Below, piece after piece: positions 8,295 to 17,067 of a stretch of DNA of 53,114 bases. A program made the position numbers and the translations under genes. The notes beneath the pieces are model-generated. The model ran no database searches. It saw only the letters and a program-made list of their open reading frames with translations, and was not told where the DNA came from. How positions within the stretch are numbered: position 1 is the first letter of the stretch; each line of letters starts with the position of its first letter. This DNA is from an archaeon (GTDB taxonomy: Archaea; Thermoproteota; Nitrososphaeria; Nitrososphaerales; Gagatemarchaeaceae), in the NCBI GenBank assembly GCA_021791695.1, contig JAJYWC010000011.1, positions 1 to 53,114 on the forward strand. Direction: 5' to 3'.

Positions 8295-9977
8295 CTACAT
8301 CGGTGCGGCAGCCGGGGGAAGGTCCTCACCTTCCTTCTGTGCTGAATCCATCGACATCCTTCTAGCCAGCATCTGCTGCTTCATCGAGCCGGTGAAGAGG
8401 AAGCTGGCCGCGACCGAGATGACTGCGATGACCAGGCCGATGCTGAAGAGCGGCGTGATCGACTGGATGAAGGCGACCCTTAGTTCCGGTACGAGGCTGG
8501 CGAAGGCCGGATACTGTGTCTCGAACTGCGCGAGCGCCTGCGGTGACGCGAGGAACTGCCCCACAAGGTTCGTGTTGCCCAGGTACTGCGCGGCGGTCGT
8601 CTGGTACTGCGCGGGAAGCGTGGCGAGGACTCCCGAGAGCTTCGAGGCGAACGTGTTGGCCTGGATGGTGCCCATGATAGCAAGCCCTATCGTGCCGCCG
8701 AGATTGCCCATGAACTGAGGAAGTGACGAGGCTATACCTATCTGGGCTCGCGAGGCGGAGTTCTGGATGGCCAGGAACGTTGACGAGAACGTCATCCCGA
8801 CCCCGAAGCCTGTGATCGCGACGGCCTCGAGCATCTGGAACCAGCCCACGGCCGCACTGAAGAGAGTGAGCAGGTAGACGCCCGCGGTCGCGATGGCGAG
8901 ACCGGCCACGCTTAGGATGCGGTAGCTCGTGCGGGTCACCATCACCCCACCGATAACGCTGGCGACGATCATCGGGAGCAGGAAGGCGTCGAGTATCCAG
9001 CTCGAAGCATTGATTGACAGGCCCAGCCCCGCCTGTATGAAGAGCGGTATGTATGAAACGACGGCGAGGAGCATCAGACCTCTCAGGAACGAGACCGCCG
9101 ACGCAGACGAAATGTTCCGGCTCCTGAAGAGCCTGAGAGGCAGCACCGGTTCAGCAGCCTTGGTCTCGATGAAGATGAAGGCCGCGAAGAAGACGGCCGC
9201 ACCGATGAAGAACGAGTACTCCTCCCACGAGTACCACGGATAAGTCGTTCCGCCGTTCAGGAAGCCCAGGTTGAGCAGGGCGATCCACGCGGTCAGGGTG
9301 GGTATGCCGAGCCAGTCGAGCTTGGGTTTGGTGAGGCTCTTCGATTCGTTCAGCCCCGCGAGCAGAAGGATGATCGAGGCGACCCCGAGCGGCAGGTTGA
9401 TGTAGAAGACCCATCGCCAGTTTATGACGTCGACGATGTAGGTCCCGACTGTTGGTCCGAGGACGGACGCGATGCCGAAGACACTCGAGAAGATTCCCGT
9501 TATCCTTCCCCTCTGTTCAGGCTTGAAGGTGACCCCTGCGATGCCGAGGGCGATGGGGAAGAAGGCTCCGCCGCCTAGCCCCTGCACCGCTCTGAAGATT
9601 ATCAGTTCGTCGATGTTCTGAGCTGCACCGGATGCGACAGAACCTGCCATGAATATCACGAGGCCGAGGATGAAGAACTTGCGCCTACCGTAGAGGTCCG
9701 AGAGCTTGCCGAATATCGGCATAGCGACCGTCTGGGTTAGGATGTAGGCGCTGAAGACTCAGGCGTAGAGGCTGAGCCCCCCCAGGTCGGAGATTATGGT
9801 CGGTCCTGCGGTGGCAACGATCGTCTGGTCGAGCGCACCCAGTAGAAGCCCGGTCATGAGCCCCGCCACGATGAGGATGAAGGACCGTCGGGGGATTTCT
9901 GGGGTGAATACCGTCGTCGGCTGAGTGGGTGCGGCACTGACCGGCTTTATGTTATTGGGATCTTGCATCTCAGACAC
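8295..9977 (-). pseudogene. DHA2-type MFS exporter interrupted by in-frame TGA
   Basis: Two open segments in one frame, 9977-9762 and 9758-8295, are separated only by TGA at 9761-9759. The reading GGLSLYA-stop-VFSAYILTQTVAMPIFG lacks the tryptophan normally found at this place in DHA2 pumps (YAWVFSAY-like), so TGG to TGA is the simple explanation. Around the stop, helix 1 (LDQTIVATAGPTII) and motif A (FGKLSDLYGRRKF) are intact, as are motif C and the remaining helices, about 560 codons in all. A strong shared operator lies 39 bases upstream. Translation restart at ATG 9722 would lose helix 1. It could be a recent pseudogene, a readthrough case or a base error. Confidence 0.75.
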
Positions 9978-10016
9978 GCTTCGGGAATCTGTGTTAGCGG
10001 GGCGCCCCTGTCAGTA

Positions 10017-10046
10017 ACTATATAACTATATTGATACCGATACAGT
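10017..10046 (-). promoter_or_regulatory. Promoter/operator copy 1 (shared with 16709-16738)
   Basis: This 30-base AT-rich element, reading ACTATATAACTATATTG... on the plus strand, matches the element upstream of the ABC exporter (16709-16738) at 26 of 30 positions. It ends 39 bases before the MFS start codon, against 38 for the ABC gene. It contains the TATA box plus palindromic halves resembling ATATAGCTATAT and TATCGATA. Same spacing and orientation in two unrelated drug-export operons indicate control by one regulator. Confidence 0.65.
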
Positions 10047-10094
10047 TGTTGAGGCGCGGGGGCTGGCGAGGAAGAGAGCCCCAGGCCCGACCGG

Positions 10095-10463
10095 TCAGGT
10101 CAGCCTTACGCTCTGCTGCGAGTCCGTGACTGGAGTGACCACTACCGCTGTTCCGAAGGCGATAATCTCGTCCATCGTCTGTCCTATCTCGGTCGAGTCG
10201 AACATCACGCTGATGACGGCGTTGGCCCCTAGCTGTCCCGCGTGCTCGCTGAGTCTGTCGAGCGCCTGCTGCCTTGCCTGCTGAGCCATCTCGGTGTACT
10301 CGTTTATCTCGCCGCCCTTGAGAGTGCGTAAGCCGGCCATGAAGTTGCCACCTATACCTCTCGACCTAACCGTTATCCCGTAGGTCAGTCCGAGGACCTT
10401 GTCGATCTTGTAGCCGGCTACATAGTTGGCCGTGATGAGCATTGGTTTGGCGGGAGAAGACAT
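10095..10463 (-). CDS. YbjQ/UPF0145 family protein
   Basis: The 122-residue protein matches the UPF0145 (YbjQ) pattern: an N-terminal strand (MLITANYVAGYKIDKVLGL), GITVRSRGIGGNFMAGLRTLKGGEINEYTEM, a helix with QARQQALDRL, then GANAVISVMFDSTEIG and a final strand region ending in a valine-rich segment (GTAVVVTPV). These small proteins form pentamers and were once proposed as heavy-metal-binding; their function is not established. It stands alone, in the same direction as the neighbours on both sides. Confidence 0.85.
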   Translation of the reverse strand: MSSPAKPMLITANYVAGYKIDKVLGLTYGITVRSRGIGGNFMAGLRTLKGGEINEYTEMAQQARQQALDRLSEHAGQLGANAVISVMFDSTEIGQTMDEIIAFGTAVVVTPVTDSQQSVRLT

Positions 10464-10529
10464 GAAAGCACGGGCGAGTCTTCTCGATAGAAAAACGTTT
10501 GGCCAGGGTTGAGGGTTCCCGCCAGGGAC

Positions 10530-11132
10530 TCAGTGGCTATGGTGCTTCTGGAGCACGGCGTCGGCGATCAGCGACACTCTGTCGAGCCATCCAAGTCCGA
10601 GAGCGAGCTCGCTCTTCAGCGACAACGGGACGAGAGGCAGCCTTCCGGCGAAGGTGTAGGTGTACTCAGGGTTGAAGTCTAGTGGATCACCCCACTCCCA
10701 TTCACCGACCTTGAGCTGCATGTCACCGTAGATCTCCACTTTCACTCCGTCCACTACAAGCTCCGCGTAATAGCTCTTTGCGAACACTGGGAGCATCTTG
10801 CCTTCAATGTCGGCTTCCCTTCCGAGTTTCTTCTGAGCGTCTGCGGGGGCAAGAGTCACGAACTCCTCGAGCTCGTCGCAGATTTCCTTGACCCCCTTTT
10901 TAGTCGTGAGAATCTCGAGGCGATCCGCCTTGACATTGACGCCCATCATTATCTCCCCTGCGTCGCCTCCGATGGCCCACTTCTCCCCGGTCCCAGTCAG
11001 TAACCTCGCTCCGATTTTGATCGCAGATCTGAGCTGCGGCTGGCTCAGGGCTACCACCTCATCGGCGGTCGGCACTCTACTAGGTATCACTTTGCCAGCT
11101 GGTCCGGGATTCCCTTTTGGTACATTCAGCAA
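10530..11132 (-). CDS. Nucleotidyltransferase-fold protein, unknown
   Basis: The 200-residue protein has a central region, KWAIGGDAGEIMMGVNVKADRLEILT, followed by a helix (VKEICDELEEFV) and an acidic strand (DGVKVEIYGDMQLKVG), as in minimal nucleotidyltransferase-like proteins where a Gly-rich loop and spaced carboxylates form the active site. The classical GS...D.D motif is not clear, so catalytic activity is doubtful. A histidine-rich tail (QKHHSH) ends the protein. No partner HEPN or Abi gene is adjacent. The fold suggestion is an inference from spacing of motifs. Confidence 0.5.
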   Translation of the reverse strand: MLNVPKGNPGPAGKVIPSRVPTADEVVALSQPQLRSAIKIGARLLTGTGEKWAIGGDAGEIMMGVNVKADRLEILTTKKGVKEICDELEEFVTLAPADAQKKLGREADIEGKMLPVFAKSYYAELVVDGVKVEIYGDMQLKVGEWEWGDPLDFNPEYTYTFAGRLPLVPLSLKSELALGLGWLDRVSLIADAVLQKHHSH

Positions 11133-11619
11133 ACGTAAACTTGTCAGGGTACTTCTTGCGGTGATATTAGGTCTTCTGTCGACCCGCCCGGGACCTCTAA
11201 GCAGATTCCGATGTTATGCGCTGCCGGGTGGCTAAGGGGGATCGCTGCGTCTCGTACTTTGGCCAGTTCCAACCCTGGCCATTAGGATCGTTGTTGTCAC
11301 TACCAGTAAATCCCGAGACCTACCGCAGGCTTTTGAGGATCCAAATCGCCCACTCTGTACGGTAGCAACGATGGATTGTGGGGTCGACGTGGCTGACGCA
11401 GAAATTCCTGAGGCAGAGGGTGCACTCGAAGACCTCTTCCGCTGGCTCGTTGGGACCGCAAGTTCTGTAGATAAAGCTAGGGGTCTGCTTCTCTTGGGGG
11501 TAGACCAGGCGCGGGATCCACCGGAGCTTGAGGGCCTCCCGTTAAAACTCCGGAAGATCCCTCGTCAGACGTGTGCATCTGGCCTGATGTCCTTTTGATG
11601 TATAAAAAATTGCTGATAG
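11133..11619. other. Gene-poor 490-base stretch
   Basis: Nothing convincing is encoded here. A 75-codon frame at 11371-11598 (plus) has moderate protein-like composition (EGALEDLFRWLVGTASSVDKA) but no start signal, no TATA box at the right distance and atypical codon use, so it is not called. The left part probably carries the promoter of the minus-strand gene at 11132. The right end is AT-rich and contains the terminator of the GMC gene. Confidence 0.4.
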
Positions 11620-11659
11620 TAAAAACAGGGGTGAAGGTGCCTGGACTAGGCACCTTCAC
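11620..11659 (-). terminator. Hairpin plus T-tract after the GMC gene
   Basis: A perfect 12-bp stem, AGGCACCTTCAC's complement pairing GTGAAGGTGCCT at 11631-11642 with 11648-11659 around a 5-base loop, lies 16 bases after the GMC stop. On the minus strand it is followed by CCCTGTTTTTAC. This is a textbook intrinsic-terminator shape, and the strongest one in the window. Confidence 0.7.
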
Positions 11660-11675
11660 TGCTCGCCAGTAGCTC

Positions 11676-13535
11676 CTACGTGGGTCCAGTCTTGCCGTCG
11701 AGCGAGCCGGTCAGCAGCCCGGGGCTCTTGAGGTACATCTGGATCGCTTCGGATGCGACCTGGACCTGCGGCCCGGCTATGTGGGTGCCCGATATCACGG
11801 TGTCGCCGAGAGTGTCGTTGACCTCGCCGGCGGCGAAGAGGTTCGGCGCGGTCCAGCACTGCTGCCAGCCGTTGAATGTGGAGGTCGCCGATGACTTGCC
11901 TATCCTGTTCCCGCCCCTCCAGTGGTGGCCCCACCAATCCGTGTGCGCCGAATAGGGAGGGACAACCGTCCCGCCGTTGCTGATGTCCGTCGCCCCCATC
12001 TTCTGGAGTATCGCCACCAGTTCTGCGTTCGCCGCCCCCTTAGCCCAGTACGTCGCCGTGTTGTACCCATTAGGTACCCAGTCGTGAGTGATCCTGATGC
12101 AGGGGTCTCCCCACGCGTCGACGAAGTTCGGGTCCAGGTCCCAGTAGTTTGTGGTGGTGGGAAGGTCCGGTCCGACTCCACCCAGCCCGACGAATGAACT
12201 GGTCGGGAGGTACATGTCCTTCCAGGTTGCCTTGTAAGCACTCCCCATCTGGAACGCGCCCACCGCCCCGACGTATCCTCCTCCGAGCTTCTCGAAGTTA
12301 TTCGGGCCTCCGCCGGCGTACGTGCCCATGAAGAACGATGTACCACCGACGAAGTTGAGACCGGTGTGGTCGAAGTTGTCGTCCATGAAGTCATAGATCT
12401 CCATGCCTCCTCCAGAGGCGTTCCCCGCCGGATAGGCGTTCGCGCCGATGTTCGCCATCTTCCCGGACGGCCCTGGCGTCGAGAGGTACTGCCCGTAGCC
12501 GTAGGTGAGCCCTCTTCCGACAGTACCGGTAACTGTCGTCGGGTCGTACGGGACTCCGACGCCCGATGTCAGCATGGACCTTGTCTGGTTGTAACCCCAG
12601 AGGCCGTTGAAGAAGACCGTGCCCGGCTGGACGTGGATGTTCCCCTGAGAGTCGTAGTATCGGATGTCCGCGATGGTGCCGTCGGGGTTCGTATCCATCC
12701 TGAATATCTCGCTGTTGAGGACCATGGTGAAGTTGCCGGTCTTGAGGGCGGCGGGGATCATCCTGTTGGCCGAGTTCGCCTTGGCACCCGTCTCGCACAC
12801 GTAGTTACACGCCTCTCCGCACCAGCCGTCGTAGACGCAGGCGTTCACCTGGACGCCGTATGTGTTTACGTAGGGTTCTGACGCGAGGGCGTTCACGTGT
12901 GGGTAGGGGTGGTACCCAAGAGCTTCAGTAGCCGCCTCGAAGGCGGAGGCTATAGCTGTGGATGGGTGCGGCGGCATCGGGTAGTTCTTGCTCATGGGGA
13001 CGAGAGGTCCCTGGTTGGTGCCCACGAGGCCGAACGCCTGCTCCCACGCCACGTAGTATGGTTCGTATTCCGTGTACGTGAAGGGCCAGTCTTCCGTATC
13101 GTCATTGGGATTCACTGACTCGAGGAAGCCGGAGCCGTACCTGCTCGCGGTGGAAGAGGCGACCTCGTAGTACCACGGACCCGCCCGTTCCATGTGCGCA
13201 CCATAGTGCTGGGCGGCTCCTCCCACGCCGAACCCCAGCGAGTGATACTGGATTGGCATGGTCGAGCGCCTGGTCGGGAGCGCGTACTGGCTGCTGCTGT
13301 TCCTTATCGTCGTTGTCTGCAGTCGCTGCGGGAAGTCGAACTTCCGCCCGTACCCGATCCCCCACTCGTCGTACTTTGTGGTCGAGAAGTCGGTCACATA
13401 GTCCCAGTACGGGCCCCTCGTGACTCCCACGACCTTGTAGCCGGCTATCGAGAGCTCGGCCGCGATGGTCCCGGACATCACGCCCAGTCCCATCAGCACC
13501 ACGTCTGCCGCAGGTTCCTGAATTACTGTTGACAT
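11676..13535 (-). CDS. GMC-type flavoprotein, gluconate 2-dehydrogenase large-subunit-like
   Basis: The 619-residue protein has an N-terminal dinucleotide fold (DVVLMGLGVMSGTIAAELS, a looser form of GxGxxG), the GMC glycine stretch YHSLGFGVGGAAQHYG, and a Cys-rich block (WCGEACNYVCETGAKANS) typical of flavoprotein subunits of three-subunit gluconate or alcohol dehydrogenases. The C-terminal region has WWGHHWRGGNRIG and PNLFAAGEVNDTLGD, where the catalytic His and FAD contacts of GMC enzymes lie, but the wording is divergent. There is no signal peptide; it would be exported with its Tat-bearing partner encoded just upstream (12 bases apart). No cytochrome c subunit is in view, so the electron acceptor is unknown. 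Confidence 0.75.
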   Translation of the reverse strand: MSTVIQEPAADVVLMGLGVMSGTIAAELSIAGYKVVGVTRGPYWDYVTDFSTTKYDEWGIGYGRKFDFPQRLQTTTIRNSSSQYALPTRRSTMPIQYHSLGFGVGGAAQHYGAHMERAGPWYYEVASSTASRYGSGFLESVNPNDDTEDWPFTYTEYEPYYVAWEQAFGLVGTNQGPLVPMSKNYPMPPHPSTAIASAFEAATEALGYHPYPHVNALASEPYVNTYGVQVNACVYDGWCGEACNYVCETGAKANSANRMIPAALKTGNFTMVLNSEIFRMDTNPDGTIADIRYYDSQGNIHVQPGTVFFNGLWGYNQTRSMLTSGVGVPYDPTTVTGTVGRGLTYGYGQYLSTPGPSGKMANIGANAYPAGNASGGGMEIYDFMDDNFDHTGLNFVGGTSFFMGTYAGGGPNNFEKLGGGYVGAVGAFQMGSAYKATWKDMYLPTSSFVGLGGVGPDLPTTTNYWDLDPNFVDAWGDPCIRITHDWVPNGYNTATYWAKGAANAELVAILQKMGATDISNGGTVVPPYSAHTDWWGHHWRGGNRIGKSSATSTFNGWQQCWTAPNLFAAGEVNDTLGDTVISGTHIAGPQVQVASEAIQMYLKSPGLLTGSLDGKTGPT

Positions 13536-13547
13536 CTCGATCAGCTC

Positions 13548-14720
13548 CTATGGAGACCCCTTCTGGAACTGGCCGAGGCTAGCAGGCTGCAGCCGCACGG
13601 GCGTGGTCATCACCATCAGCTGTTTCGTGGTGTATCCCTCGCCGTAGAAGTTGCCCTGGTTCGTGCCGTTGAACCCGGAGTATGTCCAGCCTACCATCCC
13701 CTTGTTGCCGCCGTAGACGGGGTCCATCGTGAACCCGCACCAGGTCATGAAGAAGAGCTCATACGCAAAGTCGGATGGGAGGATGTTGTTGAACTGAGCG
13801 AGCGTCGGCTTGTTGTTCCAGAGGTCGGTCAGGCAGGCCTGCTGGTCAGCTGCGGAGAGCGTCTCGAAGTTTCCGCCGTACGCAGCGTTGGCGTACGCCT
13901 CTATCCCCGCCAGGCCCATCCTCCAAAAGTCCTTCATCTCCCATGCGTACTGGTAGCGTGTCCCTGCGCCGACCCTCACGTTTGCAGTCGGCGGATAGGA
14001 CACAGAGTATGGCGTCCCTGCGACACTCACGTTCATCGTAGTGCCAGGGTAGGTGATCCCGTTGACCGTCACGGGAGAAGTGGTACCGGCAGGTATGAAG
14101 GGGCCGTTCATGAACATGTCACCGCTGTTGCCGTACTCTCCCTTGAGCTGCCTGTCGATGAAGTAGACCACCCCGGCCTCCGTCGCGCCGGGTCCGGTGC
14201 TGTCAGTAGGGATTATCGTGGAAGTTATCGCCGCGAGCTCCGCCTGTTCGGTGGTGCTCAGGATGAGGAAGGCGGTCTCCGTGTCCAGGTTAGCCTGGAG
14301 TGAGCTCGACTGGGAGCTCAGCGTGGACACCTGCTGATTGAGCGTGCTGATCTGCGTGCTCGCGCTCGTCAGCTGCTGGTTGAGCGCCGCGTTCTGCGAG
14401 GTCGCGGAGGATAACGAGCTCTGGACGACGCTCAACTGGCCCTGGGTGCTCGTGAGCTGGCTGTTCAGGCTCGATATTGTGCCCTGCGCGGCTGAGAGGG
14501 AGCTCTGCGTGTCGCTGAGCTGCGACGTCGTCGCGTCAAGCTGGCTCTGCAGCGAGGAGACCGTGGTGCTGCTGTTGCTGTTGTTGCTTCCGATCACGCT
14601 GCTGTAGTATGGTATCTCTACAACAGATGCTACTGCGGCACCGGCTACTACGCCGGCGCCGATTTTGAGGAAATTCCTCCTTGAATTAGAGGAATCAGTC
14701 GGCTTCGTACTGTCAGCCAT
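13548..14720 (-). CDS. Tat-exported gluconate 2-dehydrogenase subunit 3-like protein with coiled coil
   Basis: About 390 residues. The N-terminus carries a Tat signal, SRRNFLKIGAGVVAGAAVASV. Then comes a roughly 120-residue Ser/Thr/Gln-rich heptad region (about residues 45-165) predicted as a long coiled coil. The C-terminal half matches the subunit 3 family: TEQAELAAITSTIIPTDS, EAGVVYFIDRQLKGEYG, and a late block LTDLWNNKPTLAQFN. Subunit 3 carries the catalytic flavoprotein across the membrane and helps it fold. ATG 14720 was preferred over GTG 14741 because a TATA-like GTAAATAG is centred 28 bases upstream. The coiled-coil stalk is unusual and may hold the complex away from the membrane or in the S-layer. 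Confidence 0.75.
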   Translation of the reverse strand: MADSTKPTDSSNSRRNFLKIGAGVVAGAAVASVVEIPYYSSVIGSNNSNSSTTVSSLQSQLDATTSQLSDTQSSLSAAQGTISSLNSQLTSTQGQLSVVQSSLSSATSQNAALNQQLTSASTQISTLNQQVSTLSSQSSSLQANLDTETAFLILSTTEQAELAAITSTIIPTDSTGPGATEAGVVYFIDRQLKGEYGNSGDMFMNGPFIPAGTTSPVTVNGITYPGTTMNVSVAGTPYSVSYPPTANVRVGAGTRYQYAWEMKDFWRMGLAGIEAYANAAYGGNFETLSAADQQACLTDLWNNKPTLAQFNNILPSDFAYELFFMTWCGFTMDPVYGGNKGMVGWTYSGFNGTNQGNFYGEGYTTKQLMVMTTPVRLQPASLGQFQKGSP

Positions 14721-14853
14721 TCTGATTCGGAGACTATGCACGGCTATTTACGCATTTAGAACGCAGGTATTTTGAATGCCTGAAAGAATACTGACAAAAC
14801 TCACAATGAGATACCTCTGAAAGCCGGGTTGAATCACGCACCAGACGATGAGA

Positions 14854-15627
14854 TTAGCTGACCACCTTCTTGAAGAGGTATAGTGTGATACCCATAGTTA
14901 CCACAGCAATCCCCGCGATGAACGCGAGCGCGCTCACCTCTGCGCTCCACGAGAAGTAGTTTGGCAGAGAGAGGTCTCTCACGGCATTCACGGCGTAGCT
15001 GATTGGGTTGACGTTCGAAACAGACTGCATCCAGGTCGGCATGAATCCCACCGGTACGAGCGCCGTGCTCATGAAGAGCAGCGGGAAGGTGAGGAACGCG
15101 CCTATCCCGAAGACCGTCTCAGCGCTCTTCGTCCTCAGACCGAGCGCCAGCGAGATTCCTGACCACGCGAGACCGAAGAAGGCCACGATGAAGAGGATCA
15201 GCAGCAGGCCCAGCACTCCAGTCTGTATCCTGAAGCCAAGGACGTAGGCGAGGCAGAGTATGATCGCAGATTGCACGGTGACGCGAAACGCGTCGGTGGT
15301 TAGCCTCCCAAGAAGTATGGCCGGCCTGCTCACCTGGGTGACGAGCATCTTCTGCAGGAAGCCCGAGTTCAGGTCCTCGACGATCGAGGTCCCGGACTGG
15401 AGCGCGCTGCTGAATGCGTTCTGGAGAAGTATACCTGCTGACGCGTACTCCAGATAGCTCACCCCCGGTGGGAAACCCGGCAGAAGGTTGAGGGAGTGGA
15501 AAAGTTGCGTGAAGAGGACGAGGAAGATTATCGGCTGGAAGAGGGAGAAGAAGAGCAGTATCGGGTTGCGAAAGAGCTTCTTCAGCGAACGGACGAAGAG
15601 GTACCGCGTGTCGAAGAGGAGGGTCAT
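14854..15627 (-). CDS. ABC-2 type exporter permease (DrrB-like)
   Basis: The 257-residue protein has six hydrophobic segments and the ABC-2 permease features SLKKLFRNPILLFFSLFQPIIFLVLF at the start, LNSGFLQKMLVTQVSRPAILLGRL in the first cytoplasmic stretch, and the late PVGFMPTWMQSVSNVNPISYAVNAVRDLS. It pairs with the ATPase gene ending two bases upstream, forming a DrrAB-type drug or lipid exporter. The ATP-binding partner and shared promoter at 16709-16738 support one transcription unit. Confidence 0.85.
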   Translation of the reverse strand: MTLLFDTRYLFVRSLKKLFRNPILLFFSLFQPIIFLVLFTQLFHSLNLLPGFPPGVSYLEYASAGILLQNAFSSALQSGTSIVEDLNSGFLQKMLVTQVSRPAILLGRLTTDAFRVTVQSAIILCLAYVLGFRIQTGVLGLLLILFIVAFFGLAWSGISLALGLRTKSAETVFGIGAFLTFPLLFMSTALVPVGFMPTWMQSVSNVNPISYAVNAVRDLSLPNYFSWSAEVSALAFIAGIAVVTMGITLYLFKKVVS

Positions 15628-15629
15628 GC

Positions 15630-16670
15630 CTATCGTCTCCTTCCCCCGAAGCGGCCAGAGGTGGTGTCCTTGACGAGCTCCTCCACGCGTATGCGCTTTC
15701 CTGTGTGCTTCAGGAAGACGTCGTCGAGGCTGGGTGTCGACAGATTGATTGATACGAGAGCGATGTCGGTCTTGTCGAATGCCCTCACCAGCTCTGGGAT
15801 GAAGTACCCTCCCTCCTTGGCGTAGATCGTGAGTCCGTCACCAGAGTCTAGCACGTTGACGACCTCGGGCATCTTCGAGACTATCTCCCGGGCCGCCGCC
15901 TTGACTGTCTCGTCGCTCCTGCCCTGCTTGTTCTTCATGGAGATCGAGATTGCGTCGGCGCCTATCTCCCTCTTCAGGTCAGAGGGCGTCCCTTCGGCGA
16001 CTATCTTGCCCGAGTCGACGATACAGAGCCTCTCGCACAACCTGTCGGCCTCCTCGAGGTACTGAGTCGTGAGGAATATCGTGATGCCTTCCTTCTTGTT
16101 CAGACCTTCGAGGTACTCCCAGACGGTAGCCCTAGATTGCGGGTCGAGCCCGGTCGTCGGCTCGTCGAGGAAGAGCACCGTCGGCTTGTGGACCAGTGTA
16201 GACGCGAGGTCAAGTCTCTTCTTCATTCCGCCCGAGTAGCGGCCCGCACGCTTGTCGGCAGCGTCCTTCAGGCCCACGACCTCCAGGAGTTGCTCGACCC
16301 TCTCCTTGAGTTCCTTGCCGTGCATCTGCTGCAGGTTGCCCTGGAGGATCATGTTCTCCCTCCCGGTCAGCTCTGGGTCGACCGAGGTGTCCTGGCTCTG
16401 TACTCCGATGAGCTTCCTTATAGCAACCGGGTCCTTGTCGATGTCGTACCCTGCTATCGAGATGGAGCCCGAAGTCTTTCTCAGCAGAGTGGTCAAGACT
16501 TTTATCGTGGTACTCTTGCCGGCTCCGTTCGGCCCTAGGAAGCCGAAGAACTCCCCTTTCTCTACATTGAATGAAACACCGTCGACAGCCTTCGTCCCGT
16601 CAGCATAGACCTCGACGAGGTCCTTGACATCTATTATCGGCCGAGAGACAGATGATTGCGTGTTCGACAA
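15630..16670 (-). CDS. ABC exporter ATPase (DrrA-like)
   Basis: The 346-residue ATPase shows Walker A FLGPNGAGKSTTIKVL, Q-loop VQSQDTSVDPELTGREN, signature YSGGMKKRLDLASTLV, Walker B TVLFLDEPTTGLD and the switch-loop region FLTTQYLEEADRLCER. The last 100 residues form the DrrA-type C-terminal domain ending DDVFLKHTGKRIR. It energises the permease encoded immediately downstream. Expression is probably controlled by the 30-bp element 38 bases upstream that it shares with the broken MFS pump, so the likely role is inducible efflux of a toxic compound. Confidence 0.9.
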   Translation of the reverse strand: MSNTQSSVSRPIIDVKDLVEVYADGTKAVDGVSFNVEKGEFFGFLGPNGAGKSTTIKVLTTLLRKTSGSISIAGYDIDKDPVAIRKLIGVQSQDTSVDPELTGRENMILQGNLQQMHGKELKERVEQLLEVVGLKDAADKRAGRYSGGMKKRLDLASTLVHKPTVLFLDEPTTGLDPQSRATVWEYLEGLNKKEGITIFLTTQYLEEADRLCERLCIVDSGKIVAEGTPSDLKREIGADAISISMKNKQGRSDETVKAAAREIVSKMPEVVNVLDSGDGLTIYAKEGGYFIPELVRAFDKTDIALVSINLSTPSLDDVFLKHTGKRIRVEELVKDTTSGRFGGRRR

Positions 16671-16708
16671 ATCAGAACGCTCCGAAACACCGAGGCGCTC
16701 TGATTCAC

Positions 16709-16738
16709 ACTATATAGCTATATTGCTATCGATATACT
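16709..16738 (-). promoter_or_regulatory. Promoter/operator copy 2 (shared with 10017-10046)
   Basis: The element reads ACTATATAGCTATATTG... on the plus strand and is 26/30 identical to the copy before the MFS gene. This copy has the more perfect palindromes, ATATAGCTATAT (16713-16722 region) and TATCGATA (16727-16734 region). The TATA box lies within it, so a bound regulator would cover the core promoter. Confidence 0.65.
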
Positions 16739-17035
16739 ATCCGTACGATTAGGTGCTTCTGTCGCGAGTCTGACCCATCTGAAAGCTAGGTGAACCAGGC
16801 GGGTAACGAGGCCCACACCTCCGAACGGCCTGGCGCTACCTCCAGCTTCATGGGAAACATCACTTCCTCGCTTCGACCACGGGCGGAGAATTTCTTGACC
16901 TCGTCGAACATCGCCTGCTGAGGCCTGAGAGGTGGCTGGTCGTCGGTCGTGTTAGGCAGGCATTGGTACTGAAGTCGGCGTCAAGGTAGTCTGCGATTCT
17001 TCCATGTGGATAGGGGGAGACGCGACCTGCGTTCA
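16739..17035. other. Intergenic stretch, nothing recognised
   Basis: About 300 bases between the divergent ABC exporter promoter and the TATA box of the next plus-strand gene. Short frames exist but none has a start signal or protein-like composition. No hairpin with a T-tract was seen. Confidence 0.4.
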
Positions 17036-17037
17036 CC

Positions 17038-17046
17038 AAATATACC
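17038..17046 (+). promoter_or_regulatory. TATA-like box for the gene at 17068
   Basis: AAATATACC is centred 26 bases upstream of ATG 17068, the usual spacing for a leaderless archaeal message. Confidence 0.45.
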
Positions 17047-17067
17047 CCGAATGAGCAGGATGAAACC

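Noticed and set aside
9759-9761. TGA read as tryptophan by code reassignment
   Set aside because: TGA ends many genes here (for example at 17374, 42147 and 50269) and TGG is used normally for Trp, so reassignment is unlikely.
11371-11598. 75-codon plus-strand frame
   Set aside because: No start signal, no TATA box at the usual distance and unusual codons; kept out of the gene list.
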